Source: Vicia villosa (taxonomy: Eukaryota; Streptophyta; Magnoliopsida; Fabales; Fabaceae). From it: a DNA stretch of 64,000 nucleotides. The translations under genes were made by a program, and so were the position numbers. This document shows, in pieces, positions 1-11,700 of the stretch. The notes beneath the pieces were generated by a model, which saw only the letters and a list, made by a program, of their open reading frames with translations, ran no database searches and had not been told where the DNA came from. The stretch covers positions 146,258,731 to 146,322,730 of the forward strand of contig NC_081180.1 of NCBI RefSeq assembly GCF_029867415.1, read 5' to 3'. Position 1 is the stretch's first letter. The number at the start of each line of letters is the position of its first letter.

Positions 1-916
1 GACTCTCAAGGGCAAAATAGTCATTTCAAGTCAATATACAGTCAAAGTTCAAGATATTTGGTCAACAACATCCTCATAACCCTAAAATCATCATTTGATC
101 AAGGGTTGATCATGATGATGCAAGGAAAGATCAGAGAAGTCAAAAGTCAAAAGTTACTATTTTGGGCATGAACTGAAAAAGTCAACCAAACTTTGAAAAT
201 TCACCAAATATTCATACTTCATCAGAAAAATTCCCACCAAAGCCCATTTTAAAGGAAATTCATTCCTCTATCCAATGGTCCAAGAATCAAAATTCATAGG
301 TCAATGGTTTAAGAGATATGGCTTCGTACATTATAGGTCATCTTCAAAAGTCAACAAAAAGACACTTTTTTCAAAAGGACACACAAGGAGCATGGAAACT
401 AATTTTGATATGAGACCAAAGACACTGGTTAGAGGACTCTCTAAGGTTTCTAAAAAGTCCTAGAACACCTCCATACCTCAAAAATTGAGGGAGATATGCC
501 TTGTCAAAGTTGGACTATTTTTGAGAAAAAATGTGAAAGAAAAAGGTTGAAAAATTCAAATATTTCCACATGGGCCTAGTTCCTTCTTATCCAATCTTTG
601 CCATAAGCCCATGCACGCCCCAAGACAAGTTACCCCTTATTTTATTTGTTTTATTATTCATTTTTATGATTTTTATCATTAAAAATAATTATATAAAGCA
701 AATAAAATTAAAAAGAGATTTTATTTGTTGTGGTTCCAATCAAATATAATTTCATAAATGCAGTGCAAAATCAGTGATAAGAGATTGGAATTGAGAAAGA
801 TTGATATTGGCCATATTTGGAAGCTTTTAACCATATGTGCAAATCAAATTTTACAAAATTGCAAATCAAAGATTCATTGAGATTTTCTTCACAATAACAA
901 CCCTAATTCCATCTAT

Positions 917-924
917 TATATAAA
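917..924 (+). promoter_or_regulatory. TATA box of the Ogre-A 5' LTR
   Basis: TATATAAA followed about 20-25 bases later by CATTGGGGGA, a plausible transcription start zone. This would make everything before about 945 U3 and everything after R/U5. The same box is at 9907-9914 in the 3' LTR. The role is inferred from sequence and position only. Confidence 0.55.
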
Positions 925-1596
925 CACAAGCTATTCAGAACATTGGGGGACGAATTTTCATAAGGATTTGCAGACCCCAAGAGCTTGAATTTCGTCCTTG
1001 GAAATCAAGAAAAGGGCAAACCCGAATTCTCAGCCCTAGCTCAAATCAGACCAAGTAAAAGATCCCAACCGATTCCTGGACGAATTCTGGACGTGCAAAA
1101 ACCTTCCCCAGCAATCAGAAGCGCAAAAATCGTTCTCCCTCACCCTCGGTTTGTCTCTAATGAACTTTGCATCGAATTCATATGTGCACACATGTTTAAT
1201 GCATTTTGAATACATATTTGTGATTATAACTATGTGTTAATGCAATCTGGGCGCTTTGATTGAGTTTTTTTGACAAATCCGAGGACCTTCCATGATTAGG
1301 GTTCTTGATGTAAGATTTAGGGTTTCTTATAATAGGAGGAATTAGGTTAAAAGAATGATTCTATTGTGCTCAGGGTCCGATTTTAAGGTGAACCATGGTT
1401 ATGGTTCATGTTTACTGTGCGTATTGGTGGAGTTTTGATATTTGCAGGTATCGCTACCGTTGAAAAACGTAGCAAATCCATGGCTACTTCGTAGCTAAAA
1501 AGGGTCGATTTCAAAACGGGGAAGATGAAGTTTTGGCGCGCGTCAGGAAACTCTGTAAGTTTTAATATAATTCTTTCATCGCGCGTTAGTTTCACA

Positions 1597-1670
1597 ATTG
1601 GTAAAGTGGCGGAATGGCTATAGCGTTGAATGATGAACAAGAGGGTGTGGGTTCGACTCCCATCACCAAC
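1597..1670 (+). other. tRNA-like segment with Pol III A and B boxes inside the Ogre-A LTR
   Basis: An A-box-like TGGCGGAATGG at 1607-1617 is followed by a perfect consensus B box GGTTCGACTCC at 1650-1660. A short acceptor-like pairing TTGGT/ACCAA closes the segment, and a TTTTT run lies a few bases downstream (1675-1679). The anticodon arm is not convincing, so it is not a functional tRNA gene. An identical copy is at 10587-10660. The other two Ogre-like LTRs have related segments in the same element orientation (15700-15770 and 47100-47170). Confidence 0.6.
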
Positions 1671-2282
1671 ATACTTTTTCAAAAGAACTAACCTGCAGAT
1701 CCCATGTGTGTCGCCAACAAGAGCCTACCATACGCCCTTACCCTAGGGCCATCAGATCCCTGGCTTTTCCCATCTGACGTTTCAAAGCTTGAGAGACCAT
1801 CATACGCCTCACCTGCAACCACACCCAATCACAAGCTAAGCTTCCTCTATTTTTAATTATATAGTTTTATTTTACTTTTGTTTTAATCCTTTTTAATTGT
1901 TCATGTATTTATTTAATAAACTTTTTTTTTATACTCTTTAAAATAAATTTCTTCTAAATTTTCCTTTAATTTATTTTTATATGAAATTAATTATTTTGAT
2001 AATATTTATCTCATAATAATTAATTTGATTTATTTGTTAATGTTTTTTTTAAATGATTAAATTATTTTTGTTTAATTATTTAATTAATTTAATATTTCTT
2101 AAAAATATACACGCTAGGGTTAGATAGTTAATCGAAACTTTATTTTCACCGATTTAATTAATTAGGTTGAGAAACCAATAATTAATTAAATTGATTTTAT
2201 TTATTCTATTAACCATGGTTAACTTGTACCCGAATTAGGGTTTATGAGAATTAACCCTACACTGAAAGAATGTTTTTTTGTG

Positions 2283-2862
2283 TCTATTTTCAGGGTTTGA
2301 TTTTTCAAATGCTCCCGACTACGCTCCACGCCTCTTACGAAGTTAAGTCTCGACTTTTATTATTTAAATTTCATTCGCATTATAAAATTACAATTAGGCT
2401 AAAGCCTCGAAAGTTAATGGACTCTTCCTACATTCACTTTCTTTCCTGCTTTTGTCTTTGCCTTTGTCAAACTTTTTCAGGATTAGCAACAGGATTTTGC
2501 CTCCGACTACGCGCCCGATCAAGACTCAAAGCTAAGTACCCTATTTATTTTTAAAAAGTCTATTTTGTTTCCTTTGATTTTAGGGTTTTCCCTTATATTT
2601 TTTGAACTATGCATACATTCACCTCTTTTTCTGCCTTTGCCATTTTTCAGGGTTGACCCCGAGGTTGTCTTTGATCGCCAACCATATCAGATCAAATGCA
2701 AAAAGCTAAGTGCCCTTCATTTAATTACTTATTTCAGATTATTGTCTCGACCTTCTTATTTTAGGGTTAGAGACGTTCGCCTCTGAATTAGCCATACACT
2801 CACCCTTTTTTTTGTTTGCCATCTTTTCCTTTTCAGGGTTTGTCAAATGCCAAAGCTACGTG
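2283..2862 (+). repeat. Four diverged tandem modules with splice-site-like edges in the LTR
   Basis: The pattern 'pyrimidine tract, TTTTCAGG(G/A)TT, 35-70 bases, GCTAAGTNCCC or a variant' occurs four times, at about 2283-2345, 2470-2540, 2640-2715 and 2826-2862. Units are separated by T-rich spacers often containing CATACATTCACCTC or similar. The same series is in the 3' LTR. It resembles duplicated acceptor-exon-donor modules; whether any is spliced is unknown. Confidence 0.5.
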
Positions 2863-3851
2863 TATTGGTAACCCTAACTCTAATATTTTCTGTTTTAATT
2901 TTTAATTATATCCCGCTGGTTTCAATTCCCCTCTCCTCCGCTGGTTACAATTTCCCTTCCCCATTATTATTGTTATATTATTGTGTGGTTAGTAATTCTA
3001 GGGAGTGCAAGCCTGTTAATTGAATTAGAATAACTAATTAAAAGATAAATATCTGAACATAATCACGTGATTGTTGCACACACGCACCCTTTTGGGTAAC
3101 CTCTCTGTTGCCTGTTGCCTTGTTGCCTGTTGCCTTGTGTTTTTTGCAGAATAAGCCAAGTCCCTCGAATACGAGGATACCTCAGCCATGTTGCCTCGAA
3201 TACTAAAGGTCATACGACCCTAAATGATGCTGCGTTCGATACACAATATGACCTCGACCCTCGGAAGTTGCCTACGGAAAAAGGCTGAGGTATCTTCTGG
3301 CTGCCTACGAATAAGGCTTATTCTGATCCTTACCTTAGACTACCTGCCCTTCTATGGCATGGGACAGTCTTATGGCAAAGGATGCTTCGATGACCCTTCA
3401 ACCTCCAAACGAAAGGCTTCCTGCCCTCTTATGGCAAGGATAGACCCTTTCATTCTGAAAGGCAAAAAGAGACCTATCATCTGAGTTTAAGGTAATTGCC
3501 CCTAATTGCCTTGCAATGCTCAAACCTTTTTATTATATTCTTTCTCGTAATTTTTCAAAAGGGCAACGCTTATTCACAAGCTAAAGTCCCTATCTCTTTC
3601 ATCTACCTTTTTTTTTCTAAACAAACGAGCAAGCAAAGCAATTAAGAGCCCATGGAAAACCATGGATGCAAAGGGTGCCTTACACCTTCCCTTTGCATAA
3701 ATTACCCCCCGAACTTAGATTTCTTTTAAAAGGTTTTTTTCTGTTTCTTTTTGCCTTTCCGAATTTGTTTGGATAAAATAAAAGTCGGTGGCGACTCTTG
3801 CTTACCGCGACATTTCGATTAATAAAAAGTCAGTTCACCGTATTACAGAAC

Positions 3852-3869
3852 TGGCGACTCTGCTGGGGA
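3852..3869 (+). other. Primer binding site of Ogre-A
   Basis: TGGCGACTCTGCTGGGGA starts four bases after the LTR end. It begins with TGG, as expected for pairing with a tRNA CCA end; GGCGACTC fits the tRNA-Arg type primer reported for Ogre elements. The reverse complement of the same 18-mer is the primer site of Ogre-B at 14570-14587. Confidence 0.85.
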
Positions 3870-4693
3870 AAAAATTCGATAAAAGAGGGGTTACCTTAAA
3901 AGTTTAGGATTCACTTTAAATGTTTTCTATTGCTTGCTTTGCTTGTTTTATTTTTCAGGGCTGTTTTGGGAAAATTGAAGGACGAATCCTATTCCCGGAT
4001 TCAAGAACACTTAAGTTTAGGAGTGGCATAGTCATGGAGACCCCCCTTGTGCATGCTTGGGGTTGGTCAAAATGAAGTTCACACTTGAGTTAGGCCTCCA
4101 CTGGTTATTGTGTACCTCTTTTGCATGAGAGAGGTTTATGCATGTATCTTTGGGTGCGTCGGAGCTCAAGGACCTTTAGTCACCTTTAACCCATCCTGAC
4201 TTTTAGGAACGTAGTGGGAGGGCTATTCTTGGTGCATGCCAAGTTATGGTCGCTACCCGATACTACAACTCTGATAGGTTTCTTCCTAAAGTATCATTGC
4301 GTGGTATGCATGTACCATGTTCGAGGGTGCTTTAGAGGGGGCTGACAATTCTGAGTCACTTGGTAGAACCCGTTGCTGAAATCTCCTTATCCATAGAAAT
4401 ACCCTTGGGAAGGACACCTGATCAGACTCCATGCAAGCCTTAAGCCAAAAATTGTGTGACTTGTGTGACTTGCGTGACCTGTTTGTGTTTACTACTAACC
4501 TTCATTTCCTCGCAGGTTTTGTTGAAAGGACTTTTTTGTCCTTACCATCTCGCACTAAGTCTAACGAATTGCATCCGCATAAACATTCATGACATCATGA
4601 CATCATAAGCATAACATGATTTAACTAACCCTTTCAAGGATCTTAGGGATTTAGGGCGCACAATTTCAGGTACTCTTATCAAGGACTAAATTC

Positions 4694-4830
4694 CTATCAA
4701 GGGGCAAGAGGATTTACTTTCCTCTAGCCACATACCTTCCAATTCAGAGGTTTAGCACCTAACAAGGGGCAAGAGGATTTACTTTCCTCTGGCCATGTAC
4801 CTCCAAATTCAGAAGTATCCCGAATCAGAG
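4694..4830 (+). repeat. Two-copy tandem duplication, about 68 bp
   Basis: The segment with CAAGGGGCAAGAGGATTTAC ... CCTCT(A/G)GCCA ... AATTCAGA occurs twice in a row with a few substitutions, in the untranslated leader of Ogre-A upstream of the gag remnant. Confidence 0.7.
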
Positions 4831-5050
4831 GCGATGACCCACTCAATATGGTGAGCTCGATTCTCAAAGAAAGATGTTCCAAGACAAAGTTCAGATTTCT
4901 TCAAACAAATATGCGACCAAATCACTTTCCAATGTTGCTAACTAAATGCCTAAAGATCCTTGAAAATTATTGCATTTGCATTTATAACATCACATAACAG
5001 GTTTCTCACAACAAGTATCTCATCCTCCCTTGTTGTTTACTTCATCATAA

Positions 5051-5672
5051 ATGGATTTCGAGCAATCAGTCAAACACCTCCAGGCTCGGAATATCCGACC
5101 CCAAACTTTGATTCTGAACTCACCTAAGGGGCAAGAAGAATTGAAGACACTCCTATTCTTGGGGTACAATTACAATGCGAGATGCGCTTATTATTCGAAC
5201 AATCCTGGTTATGGTGTAAAGGATGGTAGACCGTTGAAGCATGCGATTAAAGATCTAATCATGACACTCAAACCAGAAAAGACCACGACAATGAAGTCAC
5301 GACAACTGAGTCACGATAATGGAATCACGACAACTGAGTCACGATAATGGAATCACGACAACTGAGTCACGATAATGGAATCACGACAACTGAGTCACGA
5401 TAATGGAATCACGACAACGGAGTCACAACAATCAATTCACTCATATGATCCATACGCTCAGGGCAATCGAGCCAACAAATTCTACTCCTACTATAAATCT
5501 CAATACAAGGTGCGTGTACCATTCCAACATTCCTGGACATTACACAAACAATTGCTGGACATTAAAGAATGAGATTTAAGATCTGATCAATAACGGAGAA
5601 ATCAAGTTCAACCCTCCTGGAACTCCAGTGGTGATCACCGCTCTTATGCCTAGTCATGACAAGACTGATTGA
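5051..5672 (+). pseudogene. Decayed Ogre gag C-terminal fragment
   Basis: An open frame from 5051 gives a 98-residue peptide containing NARCAYYSNNPGYGVKDG and KHAIKDLI, which looks like the C-A-Y-H...PGH...C-W...L-K...I-Q-D-L-I motif of Tat/Ogre Gag with His and Cys positions lost. In another frame, 5532-5672 reads GHYTNNCWTLKNEI, a TAA stop at 5577-5579, then DLINNGEIKFNPPGTPVVIT and a terminal stop at 5670-5672. So two related zinc-knuckle-like pieces are joined through a 28-bp minisatellite, with a frameshift and a stop. No functional Gag can be made. Confidence 0.65.
5298..5420 (+). repeat. 28-bp minisatellite in the gag remnant, about 4.5 copies
   Basis: The unit CACGACAACTGAGTCACGAT plus AATGGAAT starts at 5298, 5326, 5354 and 5382, with a last diverged copy at 5410. 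The copies are nearly identical, so the expansion is young. Because 28 is not a multiple of three, each added unit shifts the reading frame. Confidence 0.93.
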
Positions 5673-7957
5673 CGTCTAGACGGACGAACTTTGGATCATT
5701 AGATTTACTTTCATTTGCATGTTTCTTTTCTGTTTGTTTAAACATTTGACTCATGATAGACATTATCGGTTTTAATAATCATCATCAGTGCATTGCATAT
5801 GTATGTCTTGAATAAATTATTTCGCTATCACTCATTTTAAATTATGTCTTTACTTTGCATATGTTTTGTGATATTCAACTCCTGCTAAAGTTGTATACCT
5901 TTTGAGGGAGGATGACGAAAACAATACCGCAACCCCATACATTATGCTTTTGAACGGACTATGCTGACGATGTACAGGCATTGTTTCAATTCCTAAACAG
6001 TGGAGATATAAGGATGTTAATCCCTTGTCAACCCCTTTTGAGCCTAAGAAGTAGAAGTTTCTTTCTTGTGCTAATTAAAACCCATAATCATAACCTGGGG
6101 CCGGGCAGTTCTCAGTTAATTTGGCTTTGCATTCTATTTTAAGAGAAATCATTCAGTACACCTTTCGACAAAGGTTTCAACCACAAGCGTTCATCCGCAC
6201 ACATCAAAGAAGTGTTGGAGATGTCAATCAAGAGCCCAAAGAGGTTTCATCAATCATTAAACAAGGCAGTCAATATCTTTCAAAAAGAAAAAAATGAAAA
6301 AACATATATACAAAGAAAAGCCTGCTAAGTCAAAAATCAAAAAAAAGACTTAGGCAAAAATCAAGGCATCCCGCTGACTGTAAGCTCAAAGTAGACAGTT
6401 CAGGCAAAAGTTAGGGATATCAAAAAGATGAAAAAGAAAAGTCAATAAATTCCTGAACAACACAATGTTGTGACTACCAAAAGGAAGAAGTGACTGCCAT
6501 CTCAAAAGTTCTCTTTGCTTGTGAACCATCATCATTATCAAAGGTGCAAATCCAAAAGTCTCTTGGAACCTGAATGCATAAGTTAAATTAACTGAGCTTA
6601 GGACTGAAGATCATCACGAAGAGGGGTGGGTACAATCAAATTTTGAGCCATTATCCTTTGTTTCTTAAACCATGAACCAAGCCACGTTACAACCCTTGAA
6701 AGTCCTAATTGAAGCATGGTTAGTTCGAAAGCATACTGTCACCACAAAGGTATCCCGACTCCTTAAGGTTTACTAAAACGCTGAGTGGATATTTCGCTTC
6801 TACAAAAAAATAGCAATGTTTTACAAATATCACGCTTTTACATCTCTTGTTTTAATGTTTTTCAAAAAAATCAAGACAAATGTATGCATTGCATCTCATG
6901 AATTCATTATTAAACATATTCTGCTACATAATTTCAAATGTTAGCATCAGAAAGAACTTGCACAGGGTACAACTAATGACTGAAAGTTATCCCGACAGAC
7001 AAGATTACGCCGAGAAGCAATGTATCCTACGTATACAAGGGGCATGGCATGCTTTGCCCAACCAATCTGGGGCAATCCAGTCAAGATTATAAGAATCTCT
7101 CAAAAGCCAAACAATCAAAGGCATACACCTCAAGTGGGTTTCAAACTATTTGTCCAAACAATCTGGGGCAATCAAGTCAAGATTCCGAGAACCTCTCAAG
7201 GATGCCAAAATAATCAGGGGCACGCATCCAAGAAAATCTGAAGCTACTTCTCAACCAACATAGGACATCATATTGGGCATATGATTACTAGGGGCATGTC
7301 TCCTAAAGTGCACATCTTATAAAGGCCTCGCAAGGCGAATCTTTCCAAAGTTCCTACTAACTGGGGGCAAATCTATACAAGTCCAGTTTGACACTTTAAG
7401 TGACGTGTCCTAAATCAAGTAGTAGTTACTATAATACTGGGGGCAACTTTCACCCATGTCTCCCCACAAAGCCGGGTTCACAAGATCATATCCCCACAGA
7501 GTAATCATTAAGAAGATATCTTCAAACGCTCCCGATAGAGACATGGCTGCCCAACAGAGTTTACATCTTCAACACTATCGCTCTCCTCCAACATGATTTA
7601 TCAATATCTTTATCACCAATCAGGGAACATCAAGTCACTGATCATCTCCAAGCAGAAATCATAAATTCCCAGCTGAGCATCTTCAAGACAAGATCAGACA
7701 GTACAATTACAAGGACATAAAGATCTACTTTCTTAATCAAAGACAACATAAATCATATTCACATATCATATGTCATAAACATGTTCATACACTGCATACA
7801 TTACCTCATAATGAACTCATACATAACATGCAAAAGCTCTCATCTATTTTGAGGGATTCATTACATAACCCATGCATCATGACATTGCATAAAGATTAAC
7901 CTTACCTTTTTCAGAATACAGGTACCGACAAATGAACGAAATCTCCAACTTTCCAAG

Positions 7958-8556
7958 ATCTAATTCAGCTACTACGAATGGTACTGACACGATCAACGCT
8001 CGAAGATCTAATTCATTTACCACGAACGGTAATGACACGATCACTTTCAAAGTCTAATTCAGCTACTACGAACAGTACTGACACGACAAAAGATCTAATT
8101 CGGTTACTACAAACGGTACTGACACGGTCAACTCTCAGAGATCTAATTCTATCATCACGAACGGTGTAGACACGGTCACTGACCTTCTCAGTCTAATTCA
8201 GTCACTACGAACGGTACTGACACGACAGAAGATCTAATTCAGATACTACGAACTGTACTGACACGATCAAATTTCAGAGGTCTAAGTCTATCATCACGAA
8301 CGGTGTGGACACGATCACTGGCCTTCCCAGTCTAATTCAGTCACTACGAACGGTGCTGACACGACAAGAGAATCTAATTCTATCATCACGAACGATGAAG
8401 ACACGATTATCTCCTCAGATCTAATTCTATCATCACGAACGATGAAGACACGATCATCTTTCCAAGATCTAATTCAAGTATCACGAACGATGCTGACACG
8501 ATCAATTCCAAAGGATCTAATTCATCTACCACGAACGGTAATGACACGATCAACGC
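7958..8556 (+). repeat. 3'-end minisatellite of Ogre-A, about 13 imperfect units
   Basis: About thirteen units of 40-49 bp carry TCTAATTC, then ACGAACGGT or variants, then GACACGATCA or GACACGACA. The array lies about 190 bases before the polypurine tract. Ogre/Tat elements are known to carry hypervariable tandem arrays between pol and the 3' LTR, some of which seed satellite DNA; this array fits in place and structure. Units differ in length and in the middle residues. Confidence 0.92.
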
Positions 8557-8732
8557 ACAAACAACATCTTCTCAAAATTCAACTACCAGATGGCATCCAC
8601 AAGCCCATCCCCGACAAAAGTCCCTACTTCAAATAGGGCAAATTTCTTGGTATTCTTATGTTCAATCATCTTCCACCTTCAGAGACCGACTGGCGTGCAA
8701 ACCACTCTACATCTTCAGGTTTAAGATAATTG

Positions 8733-8744
8733 AACAGGGGCAGC
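8733..8744 (+). other. Polypurine tract of Ogre-A
   Basis: AACAGGGGCAGC lies directly before the 3' LTR start TGTCATACCCC, where plus-strand synthesis is primed in LTR elements. Confidence 0.75.
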
Positions 8745-11700
8745 TGTCATACCCCAAAATTTGCCCACACTATTTCTCCTATTCAAGTTTCAAATCCATA
8801 TGCAAAGCTCCTATACAAATTCTCCTATACAAAGTTCTGAACTAGGGTTTGGTTCTTTCAAAGGAGAATCACTGAATCAATGGCTCAAGATGGTTCCATA
8901 GGGTCACCAATATCCCAAAGAATCTTCATGTAAAATTGCAAGTCAATCAGAGCAAATTGAGTCCCTCAAATCTTGATTAGGTCAACAGTCGACTCTCAAG
9001 GGCAAAATAGTCATTTCAAGTCAATATACAGTCAAAGTTCAAGATATTTGGTCAACAACATCCTCATAACCCTAAAATCATCATTTGATCAAGGGTTGAT
9101 CATGATGATGCAAGGAAAGATCAGAGAAGTCAAAAGTCAAAAGTTACTATTTTGGGCATGAACTGAAAAAGTCAACCAAACTTTGAAAATTCACCAAATA
9201 TTCATACTTCATCAGAAAAATTCCCACCAAAGCCCATTTTAAAGGAAATTCATTCCTCTATCCAATGGTCCAAGAATCAAAATTCATAGGTCAATGGTTT
9301 AAGAGATATGGCTTCGTACATTATAGGTCATCTTCAAAAGTCAACAAAAAGACACTTTTTTCAAAAGGACACACAAGGAGCATGGAAACTAATTTTGATA
9401 TGAGACCAAAGACACTGGTTAGAGGACTCTCTAAGGTTTCTAAAAAGTCCTAGAACACCTCCATACCTCAAAAATTGAGGGAGATATGCCTTGTCAAAGT
9501 TGGACTATTTTTGAGAAAAAATGTGAAAGAAAAAGGTTGAAAAATTCAAATATTTCCACATGGGCCTAGTTCCTTCTTATCCAATCTTTGCCATAAGCCC
9601 ATGCACGCCCCAAGACAAGTTACCCCTTATTTTATTTGTTTTATTATTCATTTTTATGATTTTTATCATTAAAAATAATTATATAAAGCAAATAAAATTA
9701 AAAAGAGATTTTATTTGTTGTGGTTCCAATCAAATATAATTTCATAAATGCAGTGCAAAATCAGTGATAAGAGATTGGAATTGAGAAAGATTGATATTGG
9801 CCATATTTGGAAGCTTTTAACCATATGTGCAAATCAAATTTTACAAAATTGCAAATCAAAGATTCATTGAGATTTTCTTCACAATAACAACCCTAATTCC
9901 ATCTATTATATAAACACAAGCTATTCAGAACAATGGGGGACGAATTTTCATAAGGATTTGCAGACCCCAAGAGCTTGAATTTCGTCCTTGGAAATCAAGA
10001 AAAGGGCAAACCCGAATTCTCAGCCCTAGCTCAAATCAGACCAAGTAAAAGATCCCAACCGATTCCTGGACGAATTCTGGACGTGCAAAAACCTTCCCCA
10101 GCAATCAGAAGCGCAAAAATCGTTCTCCCTCACCCTCGGTTTGTCTCTAATGAACTTTGCATCGAATTCATATGTGCACACATGTTTAATGCATTTTGAA
10201 TACATATTTGTGATTATAACTATGTGTTAATGCAATCTGGGCGCTTTGATTGAGTTTTTTTGACAAATCCGAGGACCTTCCATGATTAGGGTTCTTGATG
10301 TAAGATTTAGGGTTTCTTATAATAGGAGGAATTAGGTTAAAAGAATGATTCTATTGTGCTCAGGGTCCGATTTTAAGGTGAACCATGGTTATGGTTCATG
10401 TTTACTGTGCGTATTGGTGGAGTTTTGATATTTGCAGGTATCGCTACCGTTGAAAAACGTAGCAAATCCATGGCTACTTCGTAGCTAAAAAGGGTCGATT
10501 TCAAAACGGGGAAGATGAAGTTTTGGCGCGCGTCAGGAAACTCTGTAAGTTTTAATATAATTCTTTCATCGCGCGTTAGTTTCACAATTGGTAAAGTGGC
10601 GGAATGGCTATAGCGTTGAATGATGAACAAGAGGGTGTGGGTTCGACTCCCATCACCAACATACTTTTTCAAAAGAACTAACCTGCAGATCCCATGTGTG
10701 TCGCCAACAAGAGCCTACCATACGCCCTTACCCTAGGGCCATCAGATCCCTGGCTTTTCCCATCTGACGTTTCAAAGCTTGAGAGACCATCATACGCCTC
10801 ACCTGCAACCACACCCAATCACAAGCTAAGCTTCCTCTATTTTTAATTATATAGTTTTATTTTACTTTTGTTTTAATCCTTTTTAATTGTTCATGTATTT
10901 ATTTAATAAACTTTTTTTTTATACTCTTTAAAATAAATTTCTTCTAAATTTTCCTTTAATTTATTTTTATATGAAATTAATTATTTTGATAATATTTATC
11001 TCATAATAATTAATTTGATTTATTTGTTAATGTTTTTTTTAAATGATTAAATTATTTTTGTTTAATTATTTAATTAATTTAATATTTCTTAAAAATATAC
11101 ACGCTAGGGTTAGATAGTTAATCGAAACTTTATTTTCACCGATTTAATTAATTAGGTTGAGAAACCAATAATTAATTAAATTGATTTTATTTATTCTATT
11201 AACCATGGTTAACTTGTACCCGAATTAGGGTTTATGAGAATTAACCCTACACTGAAAGAATGTTTTTTTGTGTCTATTTTCAGGGTTTGATTTTTCAAAT
11301 GCTCCCGACTACGCTCCACGCCTCTTACGAAGTTAAGTCTCGACTTTTATTATTTAAATTTCATTCGCATTATAAAATTACAATTAGGCTAAAGCCTCGA
11401 AAGTTAATGGACTCTTCCTACATTCACTTTCTTTCCTGCTTTTGTCTTTGCCTTTGTCAAACTTTTTCAGGATTAGCAACAGGATTTTGCCTCCGACTAC
11501 GCGCCCGATCAAGACTCAAAGCTAAGTACCCTATTTATTTTTAAAAAGTCTATTTTGTTTCCTTTGATTTTAGGGTTTTCCCTTATATTTTTTGAACTAT
11601 GCATACATTCACCTCTTTTTCTGCCTTTGCCATTTTTCAGGGTTGACCCCGAGGTTGTCTTTGATCGCCAACCATATCAGATCAAATGCAAAAAGCTAAG

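Larger units (their letters stand above)
1..3847 (+). mobile_element. 5' LTR of Ogre-A (left end outside window)
   Basis: Direct repeat of 8991-12837 at a constant offset of 8990 bases. By eye I saw only two substitutions (943 T versus 9933 A; 3234 G versus 12224 C). The downstream copy starts TGTCATACCCCAAAATTTGC, so about 246 bases of this copy lie before the window. It ends at 3847 in ...GTATTACA, followed at once by a primer binding site. LTRs of about 4 kb, this start and this primer site fit the Ogre/Tat lineage of Ty3-gypsy elements of legumes. The short ORFs in it appear identically in both LTRs and match no known protein, so I do not call genes. Confidence 0.93.
3848..8744 (+). mobile_element. 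Internal region of Ogre-A, lacking pol
   Basis: The 4.9 kb between the LTRs should hold ORF1, gag, protease, reverse transcriptase, RNase H and integrase, which in full Ogre elements needs well over 10 kb. Only a decayed gag C-terminal fragment (5051-5672) is recognisable; the longest open frame is 98 codons and no RT or integrase motif is present. Primer site and polypurine tract are intact, so the element keeps the signals needed in cis but would depend on enzymes from another Ogre copy. The stretches 3870-4660 and 5673-7950 show no recognisable coding sequence. Confidence 0.85.

Noticed and set aside
1597..1670. Functional tRNA gene
   Set aside because: Good A and B boxes, but the D and anticodon arms do not fold into a cloverleaf with a clear anticodon; kept only as a tRNA-like segment.
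1383..1682. 99-residue minus-strand ORF in the Ogre-A LTR (also 10373-10672)
   Set aside because: It runs antisense over the tRNA-like segment and matches no protein family; its open frame is chance in a non-coding LTR.
5298..5420. CRISPR-like array (here and at 7958-8556)
   Set aside because: Eukaryotic retrotransposon minisatellites without unique spacers or cas genes.
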